This document shows, piece after piece, positions 24,524 to 32,846 of a stretch of DNA of 40,889 nucleotides. A program made the translations under genes and the position numbers. Source of the DNA: Candidatus Collierbacteria bacterium GW2011_GWB1_44_6 (GTDB lineage: Bacteria > Patescibacteriota > Microgenomatia > UBA1400 > MFAQ01); assembly GCA_000998025.1 (NCBI GenBank), contig LCJG01000015.1:1-40889 (forward strand), read 5' to 3'. Under the pieces are notes generated by a model that saw only the letters and a list, made by a program, of their open reading frames with translations, was not told the origin of the DNA and ran no database searches. Each line of letters begins with the position of its first letter. Position 1 is the first letter of the stretch.

Positions 24524-25129
24524 TTATTTATACACGCCTAACTCCGTGAGTCTATTTTTTAGATCTGCGGCGTCCCTAAAGAGTATTGGAGTAAATCCAA
24601 TTTCTGGAGCTTTTTCTAAGCTTTTTTCTGCGTCATCTATAAAGATAAATTCTTCTGCTTTTATTCCCAGCTTATTGATTATCATCTCAAACATTTCCTT
24701 TTGAGGTTTCATCATTCTCACTTCTGACGAAATCAATATTTCATCAAAATATTGAGCCACCTCGCTATCCTTTATCTTTTGTCCTCCTTCGATCGTTGCG
24801 TTACTGACTATACCGAGTTTATAGCCGTTATTTTTCAATTTTTTTATAATTTCGATGACATCTTTGTTGATTGTTCCTCCGGGAAAACTATTAATATAAT
24901 CTAAAAGTACTGGTAGTTTACTTTGTGCCTTCAGATCTTCCAACACCGCTTTCCAAAATACTTCATTAGAGGCTCCTTCCTTATTTCTTAAATAGTTATT
25001 GTCAAAATATGATCGTCTAAAAGCGGCAATATCTATTCCGACTGCTTCCGCCGCCCCTTGAGAAAAAACTGACCCTGGTAAACCAAAAATAACTCCATTC
25101 CAATCAAATCCAATCGCTTTATATTTCAT
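24524..25129 (-). CDS. HAD-superfamily hydrolase
   Basis: 201 aa. Motif I FDWNGVIF has nucleophile Asp9 but Asn at the +2 position where phosphatases usually have Asp; motif II is GIVSNAT; the motif III lysine is in MMKPQKEMFEMI; motif IV is FIFIDDAEKSLEKA. A helical cap sits between motifs I and II (subclass I, as in beta-phosphoglucomutase or epoxide-hydrolase-N-type HADs). Substrate unknown; the Asn suggests altered chemistry. It converges on pnp and diverges from the Lon-like gene. The minus-strand TATAAT box ends just 1 nt before the ATG and so cannot be its promoter for this start. Confidence 0.85.
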   Translation of the reverse strand: MKYKAIGFDWNGVIFGLPGSVFSQGAAEAVGIDIAAFRRSYFDNNYLRNKEGASNEVFWKAVLEDLKAQSKLPVLLDYINSFPGGTINKDVIEIIKKLKNNGYKLGIVSNATIEGGQKIKDSEVAQYFDEILISSEVRMMKPQKEMFEMIINKLGIKAEEFIFIDDAEKSLEKAPEIGFTPILFRDAADLKNRLTELGVYK

Positions 25130-25161
25130 GATTATATTTTCTCATACAGCTGTCCAGCATA

Positions 25162-25167
25162 TATAAT
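25162..25167 (+). promoter_or_regulatory. -10 box of the Lon-like ATPase gene
   Basis: TATAAT ends 8 nt before the ATG (25176); a weak TTCTCA lies 17 nt upstream (25139-25144). A leaderless mRNA is implied. Confidence 0.5.
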
Positions 25168-25175
25168 GACTCTAG

Positions 25176-26243
25176 ATGGATAACTCTGCCCCTACTTCGA
25201 ACACAGCTGCCAAAAGAGATCTCGATGCCCTGACACAAAAGCTTCAAGCAGTCGAGCTCCCTCCCGAACTAAAGCTCAAAGCCGAAGACATGATCGCCAG
25301 GCTAGAGCGTATGTCTTCTCAGGGTTTTTATTCCGAAGAGTTTGAAAAAGTTACTCACTATGTCGACTGGATCATCAAAGTCCCCTGGACCAAACGTGTT
25401 GACCGCCCTATCGACCTCGCAGGCATCAAAGCCTCTATGGACAAGAGTCACTATGGTATGGACAGTGTCAAAGAAAGAATTCTGGAATATATGGCCGTCC
25501 TGAAACTCCGTGCTTCAAAAAATCTTGGCGTTGCCCGGGCACCCATTATTTGTTTAGTCGGCTTGGTCGGTACCGGAAAGACTACCTTTGCCTACGCCCT
25601 TTCAGAGGCGCTCGGTCGCCCCATTGCTCGCATTCCCTTCGGTGGTCTTGGCTCTGCCCGCGATCTTCGTGGAGAATCTCGTCTGCACATCGAAGCGGAA
25701 CCTGGCTACGTCGCCCGTGCCCTTTGTACCTCAGGAGTCAAAAACCCCATTATTCTTCTGGATGAAATCGATCGTGTCACCGAAGAAGCCCGCATGGATA
25801 TCATGGGTGTTTTGGTGGAGCTCTTGGACCCCAGCCAAAACGATCGTTTTTTGGATCACTTCATTGATTATCCGGTCGATCTTTCCGAAGTTCTTTTTAT
25901 AGCGACGGCGAACAACACCGGCAATCTAGCTACCGCTGTTATGGACCGTCTCGAACCCATTCAAATGCCCTCCTACACCGACGAAGAAAAAACTCACATT
26001 GCCCAAGAGTACCTCCTCCCCAAAGCGCTCGAAGCCGGAGGTATGGATCCATCCACTATTTCCATCGACCCCGCTCTTTGGCCGAGCATCATCCGCCCTC
26101 TGGGTTACGACGCCGGTATTCGCACGCTAAACCGCACCATCGAAGGCATTGTTCGTAAAGTCGCCGCCATGGTCGTCACCGGCCAGGCACAAACCGTTCA
26201 CCTCACGCCGGACAACATCAAATCCTTCCTCCCTAAGTGGTAA
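25176..26243 (+). CDS. Lon-type AAA+ ATPase lacking the protease domain
   Basis: 355 aa. After a short helical N-terminus (about 1-90) comes a Lon-type AAA+ module: Walker A GLVGTGKTT, the ARDLRGESR...EAEPGYVARALCTSGVKNPIILLDEID segment with Walker B, LVELLDPSQNDRFLDHFIDYPVDLSEVLFIATANNT and DRLEPIQMPSYTDEEKTHIAQEYLLPKAL, ending with the lid GYDAGIRTLNRTIEGIVRKVA. Canonical Lon is about 780 aa; here both the N-terminal substrate-binding domain and the C-terminal Ser-Lys protease domain are missing, and no frame downstream encodes them. An unfoldase or regulatory ATPase without its own protease is inferred; it may work with a separate protease. Confidence 0.85.
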   Translation: MDNSAPTSNTAAKRDLDALTQKLQAVELPPELKLKAEDMIARLERMSSQGFYSEEFEKVTHYVDWIIKVPWTKRVDRPIDLAGIKASMDKSHYGMDSVKERILEYMAVLKLRASKNLGVARAPIICLVGLVGTGKTTFAYALSEALGRPIARIPFGGLGSARDLRGESRLHIEAEPGYVARALCTSGVKNPIILLDEIDRVTEEARMDIMGVLVELLDPSQNDRFLDHFIDYPVDLSEVLFIATANNTGNLATAVMDRLEPIQMPSYTDEEKTHIAQEYLLPKALEAGGMDPSTISIDPALWPSIIRPLGYDAGIRTLNRTIEGIVRKVAAMVVTGQAQTVHLTPDNIKSFLPKW

Positions 26244-26253
26244 ATTCAAAAAT

Positions 26254-26883
26254 ATGAAGCAAAATATAAATAAAATATCTATTCTTCATCAACCAGCATT
26301 GTTTTTGCTGACAATTTCAGTTTCATTTAAGTATTTATTTGTTAAAGGTGAATCTGTTTTTGCAACGATTCAAATCGCTTTAACACTCTTATATGTGACG
26401 CTAAGTGTTTCCTTATTACGAAAGATTCTGCGTAATAGAAAAAACTACACCTTAATCTCTGAAGAGGGTTTAAAGATTTTTCATTCAAGAGGAATTGTAA
26501 ACTTAAATTGGGAAGATTTTTCCCTAACTTCACTACAAGCATCAGGGTCAACAAATATATTAGGTGATACTAAAATAATTCCTTATCTCAATCTAGTTTT
26601 TACCGAATCAGGAAAATCAAAAATATCAGCGATTAACACAAATAAATCTGGTGGACTTTACAAAAAACAAATAGACTTTGAGGGATATATGGGGGAAGTT
26701 TCTGGAGACTTATATATCAATTTATCCAAAACCACAGATAGGGACGCAAGTATTGTTGACACCTTATCTAAACACACAACATTTGTTAAGCACACTAAAC
26801 CTATTTTTAAAACTGTTGATCCTGCTCAATATAATGAGTTTGTAATTCAGAACTTCGAACCTCAGAATCAACCGATCAGATAA
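26254..26883 (+). CDS. Small membrane protein with a PH-like soluble domain
   Basis: 209 aa from ATG 26254-26256; the frame is open further upstream but that part overlaps the Lon-like gene and lacks support. Two hydrophobic segments (about 12-30 and 36-54) are followed by RKNYTLISEEGLKIFHSRGIVNLNWEDFSLTSL, a pattern of bacterial PH-like domains in two-helix membrane proteins. The gene is clearly more AT-rich than its neighbours and ends just before the convergent ATP-grasp gene, so it may be a recent arrival. Function unknown. Confidence 0.6.
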   Translation: MKQNINKISILHQPALFLLTISVSFKYLFVKGESVFATIQIALTLLYVTLSVSLLRKILRNRKNYTLISEEGLKIFHSRGIVNLNWEDFSLTSLQASGSTNILGDTKIIPYLNLVFTESGKSKISAINTNKSGGLYKKQIDFEGYMGEVSGDLYINLSKTTDRDASIVDTLSKHTTFVKHTKPIFKTVDPAQYNEFVIQNFEPQNQPIR

Positions 26884-26886
26884 TAT

Positions 26887-28290
26887 TTACAACTTCAACT
26901 TTTCCTTCATCTCCTCCTCAATCGCAATTACTCTCTTTTTATTTTTCCCAAAAATTATGTACGACATATATCCATCGTGAAGTAGATTTGACGAACAAAT
27001 CACCAAGCCCTCCCTTGTCTTTCTGGAAAAAAGAATTGGTGTCATAATTTTATGAAGTTTACTAAACGTAAATTTTTTCGGAGTAATTCCAAACATATTG
27101 TTTGAGAGGACAAAACTCTTTTTCGTAAAGTTCCTTCCGGCTAGTTCTTTCCCTGCTTCATAGACATGTGTTCCGCCCGTCACTCTCACGTTTGACTCGC
27201 TCACCCAAATAACTCCCCCCTTCTCGGCTATATAGTCCACGTCATAGTATCCTCGGTAGCCATCTTTCGAGTATTGCTCGCCAATGAGGTATCCAATGTC
27301 CGTAATTCTTGAAGCCACTCGTTTTGGTAGCACACCTTCTCCTATCTCTACTCCTCCAAATTCGCCCTTTTCATTCACCCTCATTCCACAGGCATACAAA
27401 AACTCTACCTCACCATCTCTCCTGATAAAGAATTCTGCGTTTGGGAAACCTCCTCCGATTTTTGGGTTTGGGTTAACAAGAGACTCCACTACAATGGGAA
27501 ATTTTTCCCAGTAGGCATCTTTGTTTAATATCTTAATAATTTTTTCTTCACACTCGGCAAACTTCTTCGGTAAATCACCCTTCCGGAAAATTAGTACCCC
27601 TGCCCCTGAGTGCCCTTTATTGGTTTTGATTACCACCCCGTTTTCTTTAATGTATTTATTTGCCGCTATTCCGGCCGTGTCTACTATCCCGGAACTAATT
27701 ACCCCGTCTGGCATTTTTAAGTCTGCCCTTATCGCACCATTTATTTGTGTTAGTTGTCTTATCCCGGACTTGCTTCCATAAAAGTTTACCGTCCAAGCGT
27801 CAGACCTGTCCGGTGCCTCAGGAGTTCGCACGTCCACCCCTTTAGATCTCAATATTTCAATCAAGTCCAGAAAATTTGGGGTTGTAGAGTATGCTGTGAT
27901 GTTTATTCGAGAGTACTCCCTTCCTAGTCGCAACAGTCGTTTCATTATCTTCCCGTCGTTCTTAATATCCTCACAAAGCTGACCAGTGTGTTTCTCTGGA
28001 ACCAATATTTCCAAGTCACGCACCTCACATAGTTTCTTATAGTACTCTACAAACAAGGGATCGAGCGGTTTGGCGGTTATAAAGGTAAACTCAAACTCTT
28101 CGGCCATCGAAAACAAGTCCTTGTCGGACAGATTAGCATTCTCATCTATTTCCCATTTTTGCAGTTTCTTGTCTCCATAGGCCTCAATAAACGGCCATAC
28201 GTCCTCCGATAAATTAAATATTCGAACCACGCGCTCTTTTTTACTTCCTCCAGGCTTATCTGACTGGGTAAGTTTCTTAGGTTTATTCAT
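26887..28290 (-). CDS. ATP-grasp superfamily ligase (PGM1-like pre-ATP-grasp type)
   Basis: 467 aa. The N-terminal 190 residues form a pre-ATP-grasp region; the ATP-grasp fold follows, with the phosphate-binding loop KTNKGHSGAGVLIFRKGDL, the adenine-linker region FPIVVESLVNPN, and the metal-binding stretch GYRGYYDVDYIAEKGGVIWVSESNVRVTGGTHVYE (Asp/Glu/Asn ligands). The arrangement recalls PGM1-type peptide ligases and other carboxylate-amine ligases; the product is unknown. AAGGA lies just before the ATG (28288-28290). It stands alone and has no partner genes that would indicate a substrate. Confidence 0.72.
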   Translation of the reverse strand: MNKPKKLTQSDKPGGSKKERVVRIFNLSEDVWPFIEAYGDKKLQKWEIDENANLSDKDLFSMAEEFEFTFITAKPLDPLFVEYYKKLCEVRDLEILVPEKHTGQLCEDIKNDGKIMKRLLRLGREYSRINITAYSTTPNFLDLIEILRSKGVDVRTPEAPDRSDAWTVNFYGSKSGIRQLTQINGAIRADLKMPDGVISSGIVDTAGIAANKYIKENGVVIKTNKGHSGAGVLIFRKGDLPKKFAECEEKIIKILNKDAYWEKFPIVVESLVNPNPKIGGGFPNAEFFIRRDGEVEFLYACGMRVNEKGEFGGVEIGEGVLPKRVASRITDIGYLIGEQYSKDGYRGYYDVDYIAEKGGVIWVSESNVRVTGGTHVYEAGKELAGRNFTKKSFVLSNNMFGITPKKFTFSKLHKIMTPILFSRKTREGLVICSSNLLHDGYMSYIIFGKNKKRVIAIEEEMKEKLKL

Positions 28291-28363
28291 TTCCTTTACA
28301 GTTTACTCGCCTCTCTCCATTTGTAAAGATATGGCTCATTTGGGCTTGTATCATGCGTAGCGG

Positions 28364-28392
28364 TTGCTTTAGCCTTATAAGTCTGCTATACT
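28364..28392 (+). promoter_or_regulatory. Distal promoter of the RNase J gene
   Basis: TTGCTT (28364-28369), 17-nt spacer, extended -10 TGC-TATACT (28384-28392). It would give a leader of about 185 nt. Confidence 0.55.
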
Positions 28393-28514
28393 ACCCCTCA
28401 GTCCACGGAAACGTTGTCAACAGTGATTTGTGAGAAAGAAGAAGATCAGTTAGATTTTACCTCCCAGTCTGAGAAACTTACCCGTAAATTTTGGATCATT
28501 TAGCGTTTTTTCCG

Positions 28515-28551
28515 GCGCTCACCTTACTGTCATTAGACAGTGAGCTACAAT
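28515..28551 (+). promoter_or_regulatory. Proximal promoter and palindrome before RNase J
   Basis: GCTCAC...TGTC-ATTA-GACA-GTGAGC forms an interrupted palindrome (about 28517-28545) that overlaps a second promoter, TTACTG (28524-28529), 16-nt spacer, TACAAT (28546-28551). It could be an operator or, in the long transcript, a leader hairpin available for RNase J self-control. The 28291-28581 gap holds no gene that I can support. Confidence 0.4.
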
Positions 28552-28581
28552 ATTATTTAGGAAAATAAATTATAAACAAAT

Positions 28582-30237
28582 ATGTCTCAGCTTAAGTTGA
28601 TTCCTCTTGGTGGTGTTGGTGGTGTTACTAAAAATATGTACGTCTATGAGTTCGGCGATGACCAAATGGTCGTCGACTGCGGAATGGGTTTCCCTTCTAG
28701 CAGTGACCTCGGCGTTGATTCCGTTATTCCCGATATTAGTTATCTGGAAAAACCCGGTAAGCGGCTTCACGGCATAGTTCTCACCCATCCTCACATGGAC
28801 CACATTGGTGGACTCCCATACATTCTCCCTCGATTGAAAGATGTCGAAGTTTTTGGTGGCAAACTAGCTATTGCCATGGCCGAAGTCCGCGTTCGTGAGT
28901 TTGGCATTCCCAATCGCATGACTCCGGTCGAAGGTAGTACTTTAGATCTCGGACCTTTTCATATTGAATTCATTCACTCAACTCACTCTGTTCCCAACTG
29001 TTTCCATTTGTTAATCAAAACTCCCGCCGGCACTGTCTATCATGGTGCTGACTTTAAGTTCGATCTTACCCCGGTCGACAATCTCCCGCCAGACATGGCC
29101 TCTATGGCCATCGCCGGGAAAAACGGAGTCGATCTTCTCCTCACCGATTGTTTGGGTATTGAGAAAGAAGGCTTCTGTCCGTCCGAAAGGTCTCTCAAAA
29201 AAGCGATCGACAACGAAATTCGCGACACTCAAGGTAAATTAATTTTTACTGGTATGTCTTCTTCCATTTCCCGTTTCCAAATGGCTATCGAATCTTGTAT
29301 CAAGTACCATCGCCGCGTCGCCATCATCGGCCGCTCGGTCGAACAGAATTTGGAAGCGGCTATGAAAACCGGTTTTATCAAAATCCCCGCCGGAGTCCTG
29401 ATCAAGCCTCAACAAATTACCAATCTCCCGGCCAACCAGGTGGCGATCATTGTCGCCGGCTCGCAGGGACAGTCCGGCTCTGCCATGCATAGGCTGGCTA
29501 ACAACGAACACCGTTTGGCAAGACTCAAAAAGGGTGACAAAGTCATCATTAGCTCCAACGCCATTCCTGGTACCGGCAATGATGCTGATATCTTTGACCT
29601 CATGGATACTCTTTACAAAAATGGAATCGACGTGACTTACTCCGGCACTTCCGAAAACCTTCATGTTTCCGGACATGGTTACCGCGGTGACATCGCTTTG
29701 CTTGCTCAGCTAGTCAAACCCAAACACATTATCCCGATCGGTGGCGATATCCGTCACATGATGCTTTACAAGAAGCTGGCGACTGACATGAACTTTGATC
29801 AGGAAAAAGTCATGATCCTTCCAGAAGGTCAATCGGTCATTCTCGAAGACCACGTGGTCAAAGAGGGTCCAAAATTCGAAACAAAAAATGTCTATGTCGA
29901 TGGTCTGGGTATTGGGGACGTCGGCACCGTCGTCCTTCGAGACCGTCAGGTTATGTCTGAAGATGGAATTCTAATTGCCATCGTACCTCTGCGAAGGGAC
30001 AATTCTCAGTCGACTGGTGATATCGAAATTATTTCAAGAGGCTTTGTCTACCAAAAAGAATCCCAGGATCTTATCCGAGACGCTCGCAAAGAGGTCCAGA
30101 AATGTCTCAAGGATATCAAAGGGCCGGTTACGGATTGGGGTTTCCTTCGCAAAAAGATCGAAGGCCAACTGGAAAAATTCGCCTTCACGCACACCCAGCG
30201 CCGCCCACTAGTCATCTCCATCTTGATTGAGGTATAA
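28582..30237 (+). CDS. rnj: Ribonuclease J
   Basis: 551 aa, full length. Metallo-beta-lactamase core with HxHxDH (TH69PH71MD73H74IGG), later GADFKFD and the beta-CASP motifs FTGMSSSISRFQMAI and GHGYRGDIALLAQLVKPKHIIPIGGD; the C-terminal domain is present (GFVYQKESQDLIRDARKEVQK). RNase J combines endonuclease and 5'-3' exonuclease activity and, with PNPase in this window, represents the mRNA decay machinery; no RNase E is seen here. Two candidate promoters and a 185-nt leader precede it. Confidence 0.97.
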   Translation: MSQLKLIPLGGVGGVTKNMYVYEFGDDQMVVDCGMGFPSSSDLGVDSVIPDISYLEKPGKRLHGIVLTHPHMDHIGGLPYILPRLKDVEVFGGKLAIAMAEVRVREFGIPNRMTPVEGSTLDLGPFHIEFIHSTHSVPNCFHLLIKTPAGTVYHGADFKFDLTPVDNLPPDMASMAIAGKNGVDLLLTDCLGIEKEGFCPSERSLKKAIDNEIRDTQGKLIFTGMSSSISRFQMAIESCIKYHRRVAIIGRSVEQNLEAAMKTGFIKIPAGVLIKPQQITNLPANQVAIIVAGSQGQSGSAMHRLANNEHRLARLKKGDKVIISSNAIPGTGNDADIFDLMDTLYKNGIDVTYSGTSENLHVSGHGYRGDIALLAQLVKPKHIIPIGGDIRHMMLYKKLATDMNFDQEKVMILPEGQSVILEDHVVKEGPKFETKNVYVDGLGIGDVGTVVLRDRQVMSEDGILIAIVPLRRDNSQSTGDIEIISRGFVYQKESQDLIRDARKEVQKCLKDIKGPVTDWGFLRKKIEGQLEKFAFTHTQRRPLVISILIEV

Positions 30238-30310
30238 CCTCACCCCGCTCGTCAGCGATACTGATTCGCTTCCCCTCTCCTTCAGAAGGAGAGGGGCCAG
30301 GGGCTGAGGT
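30238..30310. repeat. GC-rich hairpin repeat between rnj and the DUF559 gene
   Basis: The core CCCCTCTCCTTC and GAAGGAGAGGGG (30272-30296) is a perfect 12-bp inverted repeat around one base; outer CCTCACCCC and GGGGCTGAGG extend the pairing. It starts right after the rnj stop codon. There is no T run, so it is a REP-like element rather than a classical terminator. Confidence 0.8.
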
Positions 30311-30324
30311 AATAAAATAGTTGT

Positions 30325-30693
30325 GTGACCATCTACTTCAATAAATCTTCTCAGTTAGAAAAAAGGAAATTGCTTAGAAAGAGGCAAACCAGTTCGGAAA
30401 AAATACTTTGGACTCAGCTTCGAGATCGTCGTTTCCACAAAATTAAATTTCGGCGTCAATATAGCGTCGCTTCATATGTTATTGATTTCTACTGTCCCGA
30501 AACAAAGACGGCTGTTGAAATTGATGGTGGTATTCACCTACGTCCTGATCAAATTCAACACGATAAACTCCGTCAAGAACAAATCGAGGGTTTAGGTATA
30601 AAGTTTTTGAGATTCTCAGTCAAAGATGTTGAAACTAATTTGGAAATAATTCTAGAACTAATCGCCACCTTTTGTAAGTCTGATAATCTATAA
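30325..30693 (+). CDS. DUF559 endonuclease-like protein (Vsr/PD-(D/E)xK fold)
   Basis: 122 aa from GTG 30325-30327. The domain covers almost the whole protein: RKRQTSSEKILWTQLRDRRFHKIKFRRQYSVASYVIDFYCPETKTAVEIDGGIH, in which the Asp of VIDFYC and the Glu of AVEIDG are the expected nuclease metal ligands, then DKLRQEQIEGLGIKFLRFSVKDVETNLEIIL. DUF559 relatives are related to very-short-patch repair nucleases; the biological role is not settled. It sits between a hairpin repeat and ftsK and is not obviously part of a restriction system. Confidence 0.85.
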   Translation: MTIYFNKSSQLEKRKLLRKRQTSSEKILWTQLRDRRFHKIKFRRQYSVASYVIDFYCPETKTAVEIDGGIHLRPDQIQHDKLRQEQIEGLGIKFLRFSVKDVETNLEIILELIATFCKSDNL

Positions 30694-30694
30694 T
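30689..30694 (+). promoter_or_regulatory. -10 box of ftsK
   Basis: TATAAT overlaps the stop codon of the DUF559 gene and ends 11 nt before the ftsK ATG (30706). Confidence 0.45.
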
Positions 30695-30705
30695 GATAAG
30701 TATCT

Positions 30706-32844
30706 ATGGCTCGTAAAAAAGGTCGCCGCTCCAAACCATATAAGCTAAATCTCAAGAAAGATACCATGAACTCCATTTTGGCGGTGGCTTTAATGGGTGT
30801 CGGCGGTCTGATTGCTATTTCTTTTTCTCAACAAGGCGAACTTCTGACGAAGATAAACGAAATCGGTCAGCAGTTCTTCGGCTGGCCATTGCTTTTCCTC
30901 CCCTTCATTTTTATTGTTGGTGGCCTGATTATCACTCACACGAAGCTGGCCATCGCATCCACTCACGTCCTTCTGGGAAGTGTCATCACTATGATTTCTC
31001 TTTCTGGTTTGTTCGGCACTGGCAGTCTTGGGTTTGGTATCAAGGAGTCGGTTGTCTCGCTCATCTCCGTCCCCGGAGCCATTCTCTTTTATCTTGTCGG
31101 CACCGTCATTGGCCTTTTCATTCTTTTCGAAACCTCCATCGAAGATCTCTTGGTTATTGTGCAAGACATCTTTGGCACTCTCACTGGTACCCTTGGCAAG
31201 TTTAAAGGCCTTCCGGGGATCAAAGGAAGAACTCCTGTTTTTTTAAGTAAAAGTAACACCGTCAAAATTACCGGAGGAGAAGAGACCCCAGTTATTTCTG
31301 CCCCACATCACGCAGCTGAGTCAATTAAAATTGTCACCAAAGAAACATCACAAATTCCACAGACCGCTATTGAAACCAAGAAACTTCCCGAAGGAGCTAC
31401 TGCTGGAGTTTGGCAATACCCCCCCCTTACTTTACTGAGTGATCAAAAATTAGGCAAAGCCGATCGTGGGGATATTAATAAGAACATAGAAATAATTCAA
31501 AACACCCTTGCCTCTTTTGGTATACAAGCCAAGGTGATGGAAGTCCACCAAGGTCCAGCTGTCTCCCAATATGCCCTCACCATTACCATGGGCACGAAGC
31601 TTTCCAAGATTAGCGCACTTCAGTCCGATTTGGCCCTAGCCCTTTCCGCCCCACAAGGACAAATCCGTATCGAAGCCCCCATCCCTGGGCGGGATCTGGT
31701 CGGTATCGAGATCCCAAACAGATCGCTAGAATTTGTCTCTCTCAGAGAAATGTTATCCAAGAAAATTATGCAGGAAAACCGCGCAAAAACAGCCTTCTCA
31801 CTAGGCTTAGATGTCTCAGGTCAGGAAGTGGTGGCCGATATAGCAAAAATGCCTCATTTGCTGATAGCCGGTACCACTGGTTCCGGAAAATCTGTCCTTA
31901 TCAACGCCATCATTTCATCCATATTATTCCGCGCATCCCCCGAAGAGGTCAAATTCATCATGGTCGACCCCAAAAGAGTTGAACTTACACCATATAACGA
32001 TATTCCTCATTTACTTACTCGGGTTATTACCGATGTTACCAAAGTCGGTAACGCTCTGGGGTGGTTAGTGGCAGAAATGGAAAGACGCTATCGTCTTTTT
32101 GAAGAAATGGGCGTCAAAAATATCGCGAGCTATAACGAAATGAGCGGTTTTCAGGCCATGCCTTTCATTATCGTTATAGTGGATGAAATGGCCGATATTA
32201 TGATGTCCAAGAATGCTGGGGAGATCGAAGAAAAAATTGTTCGCTTAGCTCAGATGGCTCGAGCCGTCGGTATTCACTTGATACTTGCGACCCAGCGTCC
32301 TTCCGTCAACATCCTCACGGGTATTATTAAAGCCAACATCCCCGCCCGTATTGCCTTCCAGGTAACTTCCATGATCGATTCTCGAGTTATTATCGACACC
32401 CCAGGAGCCGAAAAACTTCTGGGGAAGGGAGACATGCTCTATGTTCCCCCCGATATTGCCAAGCCCAAACGTATTCAAGGAGCCTTTGTGTCCGACAAAG
32501 AAATAAAAAACCTCATCGACTTTATCCGTCGTACTGGAGTCACTCCACAGCTAGATGAAAATATTATCAAGGCTAAAGAAGAAAAAGGCACCCTCTCTGC
32601 GAGTGGTCAAAACCTTGGCGATGTCGACGACAAATTTGAAGAAGCAGCTCATCTGGTCATTGCCGAAGGCAAAGGGTCTGCCTCATTGCTCCAGAGGCGT
32701 CTGGAAATTGGCTACGCTCGTGCTGCCAGGATATTAGATCAGTTAGAAGGAGCCGGGGTGCTTGCTCACGCTGAAGGTAACAAGCCCAGGGAAGTGATTG
32801 TTGGCAGCCTGAACGAGGTCTTTCCCGGCGAAGACAATATATAA
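30706..32844 (+). CDS. ftsK: DNA translocase FtsK/SpoIIIE
   Basis: 712 aa. Four predicted transmembrane helices (within about 23-140) anchor it at the division site, a short linker follows, and the motor has the alpha/beta domain, Walker A GTTGSGKS (389-396), Walker B FIIVIVDEMAD (about 487-497), ATQRPSVNILTGIIKANIPARIAFQVTS and GAEKLLGKGDMLY. The C-terminal gamma winged helix (about 645-700; AAHLVIAEGKGSASLLQRRLEIGYARAARILDQLEGAGV) reads orienting DNA sequences. It moves chromosomal DNA through the closing septum. The RodZ-like gene follows after 2 nt. Confidence 0.97.
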   Translation: MARKKGRRSKPYKLNLKKDTMNSILAVALMGVGGLIAISFSQQGELLTKINEIGQQFFGWPLLFLPFIFIVGGLIITHTKLAIASTHVLLGSVITMISLSGLFGTGSLGFGIKESVVSLISVPGAILFYLVGTVIGLFILFETSIEDLLVIVQDIFGTLTGTLGKFKGLPGIKGRTPVFLSKSNTVKITGGEETPVISAPHHAAESIKIVTKETSQIPQTAIETKKLPEGATAGVWQYPPLTLLSDQKLGKADRGDINKNIEIIQNTLASFGIQAKVMEVHQGPAVSQYALTITMGTKLSKISALQSDLALALSAPQGQIRIEAPIPGRDLVGIEIPNRSLEFVSLREMLSKKIMQENRAKTAFSLGLDVSGQEVVADIAKMPHLLIAGTTGSGKSVLINAIISSILFRASPEEVKFIMVDPKRVELTPYNDIPHLLTRVITDVTKVGNALGWLVAEMERRYRLFEEMGVKNIASYNEMSGFQAMPFIIVIVDEMADIMMSKNAGEIEEKIVRLAQMARAVGIHLILATQRPSVNILTGIIKANIPARIAFQVTSMIDSRVIIDTPGAEKLLGKGDMLYVPPDIAKPKRIQGAFVSDKEIKNLIDFIRRTGVTPQLDENIIKAKEEKGTLSASGQNLGDVDDKFEEAAHLVIAEGKGSASLLQRRLEIGYARAARILDQLEGAGVLAHAEGNKPREVIVGSLNEVFPGEDNI

Positions 32845-32846
32845 GC

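Noticed and set aside
28423..28503. A possible 26-codon leader peptide (MICEKEEDQLDF...) in the RNase J leader
   Set aside because: No Shine-Dalgarno and no recognisable stalling pattern; the frame is short enough to arise by chance.
29239..29676. A 145-aa minus-strand frame
   Set aside because: It lies wholly inside RNase J, whose motifs are complete, and shows no features of its own.
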